Shown here: positions 45,913 through 57,117 of the stretch, piece after piece
How the letters are laid out: the number at the start of each line of letters is the position of its first letter
Numbering within the stretch: position 1 is the stretch's first letter
Position numbers and translations under genes: made by a program
Notes under the pieces: generated by a model
Database searches by the model: none
What the model was told of the DNA's origin: nothing
Seen by the model: the letters and a program-made list of their open reading frames with translations, nothing else
DNA from: Tetmemena sp. SeJ-2015
Lineage: Eukaryota; Ciliophora; Spirotrichea; Sporadotrichida; Oxytrichidae
Direction: 5' to 3'
DNA length: 64,000 nt
Assembly (NCBI GenBank): GCA_027382625.1
Contig: JAJKFJ010021309.1
Coordinates: 25,484-89,483 of the forward strand

Positions 45913-48319
45913 TTATCGGTTATGTAAAATCCTAATGGTGAGGATAACTATCACCCAAGCCTAATTATGAATCAAAATAATATTAACAACACATCCATGC
46001 AGCAAAGGCAATCTCAAAATTAGCAATCTTTTCAGGATAAGGAATTCATTCACACTGCTTAAAATCATTCATTCAAGGGCATACTATCTCCCTCTAACGG
46101 AGCTAAAAGAAATAACAACAGCTATCTAGAGAAGAATCAAAATATGACTTCAAACGAGCAAAGATGAAACATCAATGATGGCTTTGAGTTAAAATATATA
46201 TTGTAGTAAATGTATCGCGATCCAAACGAGCAAATGGATTAAATGAGGAGGCCCTATTAAACTTATCTTCAATATGGCACTTCGGGTCTATTAAAGCTTA
46301 CTAAGAACCCAAGTTTGTAAGGAAATTCTCCAAGTGAGAACAAGAATCAAACGAGTATCAATCACTCTCACAACAATTCAGTTACTCCTATTAAACTACA
46401 ACGTAGCAACCTTCGCAGCTCAGAGGATGAAACTTCAAATATAATTATAAGATCCCCTCAAAACACTTTAAGGAAGCATCAAACGCAGTCTTGGGTAGTA
46501 AGGAAATAGAGATTCAATCGATAGGAGTTTGCCTTAATAGTCTCAAAGAAGTAATTTAAATAGCAGATACAGGAATAAGGCAATGGGAAGCATAATACAG
46601 TAAGAGCAAGGGTTTTAAAGCTACAAGGGCCAGGGAACTTTAATAGCTGAGAGTTAGAGAGATTCTAAATAGTTTACTGGAATAAGCAATTAAGACATTG
46701 CTAAATTACACCTAGGTGAAGATTTATGAAATATTTAGTGATCAAATAGGGAATTAGAATAATAGTCATAATTAATTTGAGGGAAAAATTTTTAGTTTTT
46801 AAAATAGAAAAAATTAGGGAATTTTTTGGGGAAGTTTTTTTTTATAAAAATTCTTTTTTTTAAAAAAAACAAGCTTAAATAAATCTTTAAAGCCCAATAA
46901 CCAAGAATTTCCCCCTTTAAAAATCCCCCAAAATATCATTCCCTTTTGAATCACAAGATGAAGAGCCACTCACTAAGGATCTACTATAAAATATAAAATT
47001 AAAGATTCAGCCTAACGACAACACTGGCGGTTTGATTCCTGAGCAGAGCCTAGTAATTGAGACTGATGAAGATATAAAAGTTATATAAAACCCCTCTCAG
47101 CTATCAGAGAGTTTATTAGTTTCTAATTTAATACTAGAGTGAACTCTAAATGCTTCTTCTTTGAGAATATTAGGACCTAAGACAAGGATTTCGAATAGAT
47201 GAATTGAAATTAAGATAAGATTATACCTAAGTGCTTGAATCTTGAATTACGATTTTTTAACCAGTAATAGTTGCTTTACAATGAATGATAAGTGAAGATA
47301 AGTTTTGAATATTAATAGTAAATTAGTCATTAGTATATTCCAAATCATGAGCTATCTAAATTATTATTAACTTATTATTTTTACATATCAAAGATCCGAT
47401 CTTCAGAGTCAGAATCTCTAATAGCCTTCGCAGAGTCTCTCTGGGCTGCAAGGCTAAGAACTTAAAGGGCAACAGCAATTGCGCTAAGATTTATAAAATC
47501 AGCAGTTCAACAGAGATCTCTTAAAGGCTGGTGGAGCATTTTAGGGCCAAGGTTAAAATCTAGATCCCTAATTCGGTTAACCTGGAGTAAACTTTCCTTC
47601 AAATGAGCCGAAGCTGTAAAGTGCAGGTCTCATTGAAAATCAGCTCAAGCAATCACAACCTTTGTTCAAACAGGATTAACAAGATTTCTAGGAGAAGTCT
47701 GATATTCAAAATCCACTGTTTGAGGGAAGACGCGAGGGGTTTGATAAGAAAGAATATTCTTCAAATGTAAGACCTGAGTTTTATGCTTCAGGAGTTTCCT
47801 CAAATCTCTTGGGTTAGGAAATCATGAATCAACTTATTGTATTTCTTCTTTCTCTTATATAACAATCAACCTTTGCTTCAGGAATCCAAGCAAGGTAACT
47901 TGCAAAGCAATCTAGAATAGTCCAGCCTCAAGAATCTCTAACAACAGTAGTCACATTTTTAGTCTCTATTTATCTATAGTTTATAAAGCCAAAGTAGGAG
48001 TTCTCTTCTGAGGGTTAGTTTATGGAGTAGAAGGTGCCAGTTCATAAATTCCACGCTCAAGACTAGCCCCTCATAAGATAAGCTCCTGAGGTCCTTCTTC
48101 CCAAGGAATCGATTGCCCAAAAGACTGAGCATTCAATTAGTGAGACTCTTCACTCAGCCAAGGAATCTATCATGCACGGAATTGAGAGAGTCAAGGAGTC
48201 AATACTTGGAGAGTCTTCATCCACAAACAAGAGTGCCATATTATATTTTCATAAAGGCGAAGAACGCATCAGAGATTCCTGATCCTAACTTTAGCCTTCA
48301 CAGAGGAGACCAGAAATGA
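45913..48319 (+). CDS. Q/N-rich disordered protein or C-terminal tail of the DHHC protein
   Basis: Open blocks: MQNPNGEDNYHPSLIMNQNN (45923 onward), an in-frame TGA at 46165 followed by NINDGFELKYILQQMYRDP, then SVTPIKLQRSNLRSSEDE. A block at 46630-46760 holds two more in-frame TGAs (46727, 46739). A long run follows from 47385 (YQRSDLQSQNLQQPSQS, PGVNFPSNEPKLQSAG, GIERVKESILGESSSTNK), ending NASEIPDPNFSLHRGDQK at TGA 48317-48319. No domain seen. It lies in the same orientation immediately after the DHHC core. Confidence 0.5.
46765..46935. other. Low-complexity patch, probable poor consensus
   Basis: Same texture again, with coding-like Q-rich sequence on both sides. Confidence 0.5.
48235..48256. 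other. Possible IES, 22 nt, pointer GC
   Basis: GC at 48235 and 48257; deletion joins SSSTNKS to AKNASEIPDPNF. The 2-nt pointer makes this weaker than the others. Confidence 0.5.
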
Positions 48320-48415
48320 TCACAAACTCATTCAGGTCATTAATGTAGTCAAACTACTTCAAGATTATTGTTAAACAAAAATAATTTGTAATTTACACGA
48401 TACTTTAACCTTAAT

Positions 48416-49945
48416 GGAAAAAATTGAATTGGTTCAAGATTAAAAGAAGAATAATTATCTTATTTTTGAGGATGAGTTGGGGCGTAAACTAGTTTTTCTA
48501 AGGATATGAGCCTTAGAGAGCCTCTTAATTTGAACTTAAGCAAAGAATTCCCTCTGCACTTAGCTAGGGAGAACTCTACTAATCAGAGTCATCTAGAATT
48601 TCCTATTCTTAAGAGGAACCATAAATTTAGTTTAATATTAAGAACTAAAATGTGAGTAATTATTTTAGTTGAGTTAAGGAGGTGACCCTTCTAAGCCAAA
48701 ACCAAGTGGGGGTTGGGGTGAAAATTTCCTATTCCACGGAGAAACTTCTTCTTTTCAGCCTTTTGATTAGAGGATCAAGCGATTTGAAAATATCTAAAAC
48801 CTGGAGGAGCAATAGAGCAGTACTTAATCAGCATAAAAATTCTTAAACTCATCGCAGAGAGTAGACTAGCAGTTGCTTTTGAATCCCGAGGACGAATGTG
48901 AAATCTGTAAAACTGAAAAGACTATGGAGTAGTAGTAGCAGCAAATCTAATTGGAAGTCGAGCCTAAAATTCAAGAAGAAATTATTTAATCACCCTACAG
49001 GTAACTCAACTTTTAGCCTTCGGATCGAGTATTTTATTAAGTTTTTAAATCAAATTTTTATTTTTAAAAAGGATCAGATTTTAGAACAAAATGAGCCACT
49101 TATTTAGTACAGATAGGGCGGTCTCTAAACTTTTTTCGCTTTATTTTTTATCTAATTAACTTAGCCAGATGTTTTTTAAGAATAGACTATTTAAAAGCCT
49201 TAGATTCAGTAATAAAGAGAGACTAATGCTCAAGAGCAATAATTTCTGAAGCCGCAATATTTAAAGATTCAGGAGTTAACACTCGAAGCAGACGATTGTC
49301 CTTTCTTTTTATTTTTCTGCTAAGAATAGTAACTAGTCCATGATAAAGTAGAAGAAGAGTAATAGAAATAGATTTGTGACTACCAATAAAAGCAACAAGA
49401 TAAATTCATTGATGAGAATATTCTGCAGATTTAGAAACCAATATAGAGAATATTTGAGGAGGGAGAATTGATCTATAGAAGCAAAGGAGGTTCTCACCTG
49501 ATCGAAGAATGTGCGAACATGGAATAGTGCCCAGAACATAAAGGGGAATTAAATGAGTTGATAGAGCTATACGTATCTCAAAACCATGACATGAAAGAGT
49601 TAGAGGGTCTTTCTAATTTAAATTTTAAGTGAAAAGTAAAAAGTAAATTTGGAGGTGCTTTAGAAGCTTCAGTATTAAAGGTACTTGTAGGTACTTGAAA
49701 AGATCAAGCTTCCAGTGAATCCTGAATAATAAGAGCAAAAAGAGTAGAAAGAGATAAGTTCTGAAGAACTGAAGGAAGAATAGGAGTTTTAAGGACTTGA
49801 GAATATAGATATGCCTCCTATCCCAGATGAGGGAGAGGTGGAGAAACCATTTTAATCAGATCCAGTTGAAGTCAAAGGTCATACTAAAAAGCTAGAAGAC
49901 AATCTGAACTAATCAATAAAATTATAAGGTTTATTTAACTTTTAT
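48416..49945 (+). CDS. Q/E-rich protein of unknown function
   Basis: Starts at ATG 48416 (MEKIELVQDQKKNNYLIFEDE). Coding blocks: FQGYEPQRASQFELKQRIPS, GDPSKPKPSGGWGENFLFHG, FENIQNLEEQQSSTQ, a Cys-containing bit (NPEDECEICKTEKTMEQ), QDKFIDENILQIQKPIQRIF, EECANMEQCPEHKGELNEL and an acidic end (DMPPIPDEGEVEKPFQSD). Frame changes near 48510, 48660, 49030-49350 and 49625 are introns, IESs or errors. Two CxxC-like pairs could bind metal but no known finger is evident. Confidence 0.5.
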
Positions 49946-50871
49946 TTGATATAAATTTAAAAATTAATTAATTAGTTTGTTATTAAGTCATATATTTTTT
50001 TTCATAAAATCAAAAGATCTCACAACGTTAATTATATGCAAATCTTTAATCAAAGCGGGGTTGCATTTTTAAAAAATTTTATTTAATTTTTAATATGTTT
50101 AAATCAGAAAATGATGAAGAGTAGAATAAAGTTAATAACCAAGATGACTAAATGGAGTAAAAAATGTAGATTTTATAACTTGAAGAGATATGAGATTTAA
50201 TGTTTTACTATTTTACTTGAGTCTAATTAGTTTAATTAATTCTCTATATTCAATCCTAAAAAATAATTAAATTGCTTAAAAAATATTCTTAAAAATACCA
50301 GAACTTGGCTATTATAAAAGATTTTAATTATTTTATTATATTGTTAGTTATAATAACATCAAATGTATAAGACCAAATTCTAAAAATCTAGCGAATTATT
50401 CATAGAGATTTTAATATAGAAAAATCCTACCTACCATTATTTACTTTTTCTTTTATTATAAATAATGATCAAACTTCTATTTTCCATTAAATTCAGAGCT
50501 ATATTTATAAGCATGGATTTAAGACTTATTTACCAATTTCCGGTAAAATAAAAAAGATAATTTTTCTACAAAATCATGAGCTTATCTCAGTCATCTAATA
50601 AAGAGTGAAATATTTTTAGACAGTTTCTCGGAATGACTTATTTATTGTGTTATGTATGGTGTTGAAGATTAATGAAGACTATATTTTGATTAGATAAAGA
50701 ATTCAACAATTAATTACCAGAGATAAGTGAATTTAACTATCTCAGTTTGAATCATGATTTTAGTTATGCCACTTAGTGATTTTAATAATTATAAAATATA
50801 TTAATAAGCTTTAAAAAATAGAAGATACTTCCTTTAAACAAAAATCATAATTCAAAAGCAACTTTTTAAGC
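49946..50871. other. AT-rich gene-poor stretch
   Basis: Over 900 bases, strongly AT-rich. A 33-codon ORF at 50098 (MFKSENDEEQNKVNNQDD) looks coding in composition but is isolated. Otherwise nothing supported; it could hold somatic chromosome ends or a larger germline-limited spacer. Confidence 0.45.
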
Positions 50872-53118
50872 ATGATAAATCAAACAGTTGACGATCTCAA
50901 ACACAGAACAGGAGAGGAAAATGTTTTGCTCACCGCTCCAACTTCAGCTTATGCTTAGCCCTCTTCTGTGCTCTATTCTTAACCGTATTATTCGCCACTT
51001 TGAGTTTATTTTTGCTTAGTGCTTATGAGACAATTTAGTATCAGCAAGTGCCACAACTACTTATGTATCCACTCACACACAAAAATAAGGACTAAATTTG
51101 ATAATTAAACTGTTTATTATATACTGCACCCATGGTAGAAAGAACGTCATTACTCAGTAGTAATCGCAGCTTACAGATCTGGACAACAAGAAAAACAAGC
51201 ATCATCATATTCTCCACAGACACAGTGGAAACTACCCCCCCCCCCCAAAAAAAAAATCAGTTTGCTCAATCCCTACTCAATATAGCTGATGAGCATTACC
51301 CTAATAATGGCAAACTATTCTAACTATGATCTGCACTTTGTAGATTTAGTTTATATCATTAGTTAATGCATGACAATTTAAGCTACTATTGCATCCCCAA
51401 ACTTATTCCTCAGCAGGATGTTAAGTTACCTATAATTTGATAATTGGTTAATTTCTTGGTTCTGCACCAAATGGTAGCAAAAACCCTCTTACTCAGAGAG
51501 CTCCATCTTAAATTGGAAAAGAAAGAAAAACAAGCTATAAATATTTCCAAGACACAGGGAAAACTACCCCCATTTTGGGCAAAACCCTCCCATAATTTAA
51601 CGGAAAATTTACAAATCTTCAATTATTTTCATTTAAATTCCGATTTGTAAACTTATAGTTTATAATAATTTTAGATGCACCTACAACAACTACTTATATT
51701 GAGACCATCCCCCAAACATATATTCCTCAAACAGAAACTGTCTATGTTTAATAGACCATCCCAGCCGCTACAGTACCAAAAGTGAATACTTATAAGCATT
51801 TAACTTCAAATTATATCTATGATGAATACCAAAAATATCAGAGAGGCAGAGTTGTATTAGGAATCAGTGCAAGGCTCAAGAGTCCAAGCGAACACTTTGG
51901 CTGGGATGCCTTTGACAGCGAACAATGTTCCGATGCAGGATGTAGGACTTCCACTTGGCTTCATGAGGCCAGAACACGAACACTACAACTAGCACCATCA
52001 CATCAGTACTTCTTTCTCATACTAATAACACACTTATTATAGCTCAGGAGTTTGGTGCAACACACACCCACGTGTTGGCCCCAACGGATAAAGTTGTGAG
52101 CCATGCTGGAGATTAGATGGGTATAATAAACGAGTAGCCAGATGCTCTCATCCATGTAGATTAGCTCTATCAGTAACCCTCATTACAATCCACGAATAAG
52201 AATAATTTATTTGACTTAATGTTCTTGCTCCCTCAACATATGCAACCTACCAGCCAACCATCTCTCAACCTGTTTAGCAAACCTATATAGAATAGCCATC
52301 ATCATATATCCAATCATCCGTAATGACTTCAGAAATACCTGTCACCTAAAGTTAAGTCTATGAATCCTACACTCCATTAACTAGCAGACCTTCCAATAAT
52401 TAATTGATAGATTTAAATCCGACTTGGTGATTTAACTTGATGAGCAGCTTTAGAAGTAGGAACTCAAGACCTACAGATCTGGCTAGTCAAATCCAGAAGA
52501 GACTACAATTTTTGAAAACCAAAGAAAAAATATTTCCTACTTAGACAGAGGGCTTGAAGTGAGGACTGAATAAGACTGCCTCTATTGCTAACCTGAAACT
52601 CAAATAATCGTAGAGCCTATTGTCAGACAAGAGTATGCTTATAATTAAGTTTGAATGTTATTTGAATGTGGTGGAACAGTAGCCAGTTTATATTGAACAG
52701 CCAGTAATTTTGGAATAGGAGCCCATTGCCCCTGCCTTGACTGATGCAAAGTTACCCTTCGGAGGTACCAAGCCCGGCTAATACATGGCTCAAGAGGTTC
52801 CAGTTCTTTATGGCTGGGGATCCGCACCCTCTCAAAGGCTTTACAAGTCTAATGAGGTTGTAGGAGTTAACTATGCTGGAGCAACCGTTGCAACTTCAGG
52901 CAAGAAGCTCTCAAGAAAGGAATTGCTATTCTTATTTTGAGGAAAAGAAGCAAATGAAAAAAGATCATAAGGAGGCAGTCAAAGAGGTTGATCTCCATAA
53001 ATTAGAGCAACAGTATCAAGGTAACATCAATGAAAGAACAGACTTTACTGGGAACAAAGTATTTTAACATGTTCACGAACCCATTGATAGCACTATAGTA
53101 GAGAATAAGCTCCACTGA
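50872..53118 (+). CDS. P/T/Q/V-rich repeat protein, alveolin-like
   Basis: Starts at ATG 50872 (MINQTVDDLKHRTGEENVLL). Short Thr/Pro/Val/Tyr repeats recur: SATTTYVSTHTQ, APTTTTYIETIPQTYIPQ, TYATYQPTISQPVQQTYIEQ and VVEQQPVYIEQPVILEQEP. This resembles alveolin (IMC) proteins of the alveolate cortex, though the canonical EKIVEVP repeat is not seen. Non-repeat parts include LAGMPLTANNVPMQDVGLP, FGGTKPGQYMAQEVPV and a charged C-terminus (KDHKEAVKEVDLHKLEQQ, ending DSTIVENKLH, TGA 53116-53118). Several AT-rich joints with frame changes are unresolved. Two degenerate copies of a roughly 100-nt segment sit near 51130 and 51470. Confidence 0.5.
51132..51580. repeat. Degenerate tandem copies (about 100 nt)
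   Basis: 51132-51240 and 51471-51577 share start ATGGTAG, a conserved ACTCAG block, AAGAAAAACAAG and the end ACTACCCCC, with many differences between. A 13-C run followed by 10 A closes the first copy. Confidence 0.5.
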
Positions 53119-53209
53119 AATTTTATTATTCTTTTAGAGATATTTATTTTATTTCCGTTTAATTCTATGGTGTAAATTTAAAGAGTCATAGATAGAAATA
53201 TTAGTAAAA

Positions 53210-54664
53210 ATGGTAATTAAAGTGACTTGCTTAGGCGCCGGATAAGACGTGGGGAGGTCCTGCGTTATAGTAGAGGTAGGAGGAAGGAGGGTAATGTTTG
53301 ATTGCGGTATTCACATGGTCCATCAGCAGCAATTTCCTGACTTCCATTTTTTGCATGGCTCTCATAACCAGCCACTGAATTTCACAAACTACATAGACTG
53401 CGTTCTCATCACCCATTTTCATCTTGATCATTGCGGAGCTTTGACTCACTTCACTGAGAATGTTTAAATCATTATTTTTTCATGTAGGTTACAGTGGGCC
53501 TATACTAGCCACTCCACCAACTAAGGCTATTATTCCACTAATGCTAGAAGATTTCAGGAAAGTCAGTTCTATGCAGCAAGGGAATAAAAACTAAGGAGCT
53601 ATGAACTAAGAAACTGCTTTTACGTCGGAGATGATAAAGGCTTGCATAGCGAAGATAAGCACCATTCAATTGCACGAGACTTAAATAATCAAAGGCGACA
53701 TTAAAGTCACTGCCTATTATGCTGGCCATGTACTTGGTGCTTGTATGTTCTATGTCGAGTGCAACGGAGAGTCAGTGGTTTACACAGGAGATTATAACAT
53801 GACAGCTGATAGACATCTGGGAGCAGCTTGGATTGATAAACTCAAGCCAGATGTTTGTATCACAGAGACTACTTACGCCACGACAATCAGAGACTCGAAG
53901 AGATCGAGGGAGAGAGAGTTTCTTAAAATGGTGCATGAAACCTTTAGATAACGGAGGAAAGGTACTCATTCCTGTATTTGCTTTGGGAAGAGCACAAGAG
54001 TTGTGCGTCCTGCTTGAAACCTACTGGAACAGAACTAATCTGGAATATCCCATCTACTTTTCTGGAGGACTGACTGAAAAAGCCAACTTCTACTACAAAC
54101 TTTTCATCAACTGGACTAATGAGAAGATCAAGCGCACATTTACTGAAAATTAGAACATTTTCCAGTTCAAGCATGTGAAGACTTTAGATACAGCTTCAAT
54201 TAAGTCTGATCAACCGATGGTATGCTTTGCTTCGCCAGGGATGCTGCACGGAGGTTATTCACTCTAGATCTTCAAAGATTGGGCTGGCTCAGAGAAGAAT
54301 ACCCTAATCATTCCAGGCTACTGTATGCCTGGAACAGTAGGCAACAATTGATTAATTTTCTTAAGTTAACAAGCTCTTAAGTGGAGAGAAGAAAGTGAAT
54401 ATAGATGGGAGGGACATAGATGTTAGGATTAAAATCTACAACATGAGTTTCAGCGCTCATGCAGATTCAAAAGGTATCATGGAGCTTCTAGCTCACTTAG
54501 AAGCCAAAAATGTAGTGCTAGTTCATGGAGAAAAATAGAAAATGAGTCTTCTCAAAAATCAAATAGAAGAGCAACTCTAAGTCAAATGCTTCTACCCTGC
54601 AAACTATCAAGTTCTACATGTAAAAACTAAAGGATATATTTTTCTTTTATAATGTAAAGACTGA
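53210..54664 (+). CDS. INTS11: Integrator complex subunit 11 (RNA endonuclease)
   Basis: Metallo-beta-lactamase/beta-CASP endonuclease, catalytic subunit of Integrator, cleaving nascent snRNA and mRNA in the nucleus. In ciliates with programmed DNA loss, Integrator-like nucleases also process small RNAs, but that role is not inferable here. Starts at ATG 53210 ([19 protein letters not shown]). Active-site motif THFHLDHCG is intact, then [110 protein letters not shown] and VLVHGEKQKM. Length about 470 residues, somewhat shorter than animal INTS11 at the C-terminus. Two IESs (53460, 54343) and one 1-nt homopolymer frame break near 53944 (TTT for TT). TGA at 54662-54664. Confidence 0.95.
53460..53481. 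other. IES, 22 nt, pointer ATGT
   Basis: ATGT at 53460 and 53482. Deletion rebuilds [18 protein letters not shown], the conserved order in INTS11. Not GT-AG. Confidence 0.93.
54343..54367. other. IES, 25 nt, pointer AACA
   Basis: AACA at 54343 and 54368. Deletion gives [15 protein letters not shown], matching the GTVGHKILSG block of INTS11. No GT-AG in any register; the clearest IES of the window. Confidence 0.95.
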
Positions 54665-54746
54665 TCCAAAGGTAGAGATGCTAATCAACTCACACCTAAA
54701 ATATATGAATCCTTTTCTAATTAGTTTTTATGTTATAATCAACAAA

Positions 54747-56137
54747 ATGACAAGACTCTATAATCACTCGGGCATGTAAGCTTATAAGCCCAGCTCCTCT
54801 TTGCACTTGAATGAATTCCTAATATATCTAGATGCTGAGGACACTTTAAATGATGCAGTTGAGATTCTAAGTTCAACTGGAAATATCATGATAACTAATG
54901 GAGAGTCTTAAATTATATGGTATTTTTTGAGGATTACAAAAAGCGAGACTACGGGGATGATACATCCGAAAGTGGATTTGTAAGTTCTAACTTTCAGACT
55001 CAGAGTAAGTCACACAAGAAGAAAAAGCGGGAACTTATCATGGATAAGTATGAGGCTATCACTATGGATAATTTAAACTATCTCTTATTCATATGGATAT
55101 CGTTTGGCAGAGCAGAAGAGTTCTAGATGCCTCTAAAATTGAAGATATAAAATTGGCTTTTAGGTAAAGTCTCTCCGAAGAGCTTTTGAAGTTAAAGAAA
55201 TAGGCACTAGGCATAAAAAATTTCTAAAATTTCGAGGAAGAGGAGATTAAGTTATCTTCTAAAATTGCTGGCCAGTTAATAAACTAGTACTTGGCTTTTG
55301 AAGAGAGAAGTTGAATTTTATTTTTCTTTTAAGTTCGTATTTCTTGATAACTTATGGGGCTTTAGAGATTGAAGTTGGTAAAATGCTGATAGGAGCTCTA
55401 CAAAAGCATATTTAGAAATCTAACAGTGAATATCTAGTAAGCCATCAACAGAAGCAGTAGCCTTTTGACTTTTCCCATAAGTCCCAAATGCCACAAAGTG
55501 GTAACAAAGATATGGTTGAATCTAAGTAGCAATCTTTTTCTGATGAGGAAGATAAATCTTTCTTCATTTTAAAGTCATTACTTTGAAAGATGACGAGATG
55601 AGAGAGGAAGAAGAAGAAAAGTAGCTTAAAAGCACTCTAATGCGAGATTCATCAAGCAGTTCTGATGAAGAAGAGGAGGAAAGTCTGACCAGGTCAAGGA
55701 TTATTCCTGCCCAAAACTAGAAAGAGCAATCCCTCCACATTGTGAAGAAGAGTGATAGAATGAAACAATAATTATAGTAGTAGCTTAGATAGAATGAGAG
55801 ATCAAGAGGGAATCGTAATAGTCAGCATAAAAGTTCTTCAAATTAAAGTGAGGAAGACGAGGATGGAATGTATGACTCTAACAAAGAAGACAATCCTCAG
55901 CGAGCGAAAACTTAAAGCAGAGGATGGGCAGGGGTAAGACATTAAAAAGGAGAAAGAAGGCATAAATAATAAGCTAGAAACGAATCACCTTAAAGCAGCG
56001 AAAGTGAAAGTGATTCAGCAAAAGTTAAAGCTGCTACTTAGAAAGCAGATATTGAGAGTGATGATTTTAGTGATGAGGAAGGGGAAATTACTTCCTCAGA
56101 AGAGATGATGATCAAATAACAGCTCGAGAATAAGTGA
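54747..56137 (+). CDS. Unknown protein with acidic Ser/Glu-rich tail
   Basis: Starts at ATG 54747 (MTRLYNHSGMQAYKPSSSLH). A compact helical part follows (LNEFLIYLDAEDTLNDAVEIL, DIVWQSRRVLDASKIEDIK, SSYFLITYGALEIEVGKML), then a highly charged tail (SSSSDEEEEESLTRS, SDDFSDEEGEITSSEE) ending at TGA 56135-56137. A 23-nt IES at 55308 is exact. Three 1-nt breaks lie at T or A runs (about 54923, 55090, 55580). The folded part is likely a conserved nuclear protein, but I do not recognise it. Confidence 0.62.
55308..55330. other. IES, 23 nt, pointer AAGTT
   Basis: AAGTT at 55308 and 55331. Deletion joins YLAFEERS to SYFLITYGALEIEVG. GT-AG splicing at this site gives a TGA. Confidence 0.9.
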
Positions 56138-56233
56138 TTAATTAATTTCAAGTTTTCATTCAACAACTGTGTTTTTTATTGCAAAGATAAGGTGACAATT
56201 TGTAAATAAGAAATTAAAAAAGAAATAGTCAAG

Positions 56234-57101
56234 ATGGATCAGAGCATAATTTTAGAGCAACCACTTAACGAACAGTCTTATTTTGAGGAAAGAAATACCG
56301 AGAATAGAAGAGCAGAAGATGATTAAGATGATAAAAACGATTTAATTCAAGCTTCCTTAGAAGGGAAAAATTTTATTTAAAATAACTCATCGTTTGAGCG
56401 AAATGTGAACTAGAGAAACGAAGTTCATAATATTTTTTAAGACGCAGAGGTAACGGAAAATGAGGAAGGAGAAGATGTAATTATAAAACAGACTTAGAAA
56501 CTCTAAAGAGATTCATTCAAGCAAGGATAATTGTTGAGATTTAGTTTTTAAATTTAACGGATCAAACTCAAGTCTTCCAAAATAGAATACCCGCTATGAA
56601 ATAAATCCTAATGAGAACTATGCTGCTGAATAGGTGACAGAGAGAGTGATAGAAAATGAACTCTTGGAAGCCAATCTTAATCTAGTTAATTTAGTTATAA
56701 ATTATCAAGAGAATAAATAACAAGAAAATGAAATCAGAGCCAGTTACCATTATAACCCTTCAGATAGTCTAATATTCCTTACATGAAAACGTACTCAAAT
56801 AGATTTATTCTATGTAAAATCTTTTTTTTACGAGAATGAAGTAAATGCGAGTGGTAGGTTGAGCAGGGGTGGCCAAGCTCTTGCTGATACAAACCTAGTA
56901 ACCTTATAAAAAGATAGGCAAGAATTGACAGGAAATTCTTCAGATTCTCAAGATGATGATGAGAAGAGTGAAAATTTTTCTTCATCTGCTTCATCAGTTA
57001 CCTTGAACGTTAATACTTTCCTTAAATTGAATTATAAAATATACTCAGTAGACTGTGGCTGCTCCTATTATAATATTTATCATACCATAGAACAAATTTG
57101 A
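56234..57101 (+). CDS. Acidic N/E-rich protein, unknown
   Basis: Starts at ATG 56234 (MDQSIILEQPLNEQSYFEER). Disordered acidic N-terminus, helical middle (AAEQVTERVIENELLEANLN) and Ser-rich end (SDSQDDDEKSENFSSSASS, VNTFLKLNYKIYSVDCG), TGA 57099-57101. Frame changes near 56540 and 56785 are unresolved. Not recognised. Confidence 0.5.
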
Positions 57102-57117
57102 TAAAAGAAAAAGCGCC

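Noticed and set aside
51236..51258. Poly-C/poly-A run as a telomere or origin
   Set aside because: A single 13-C and 10-A tract without C4A4 periodicity; more likely a homopolymer artefact.
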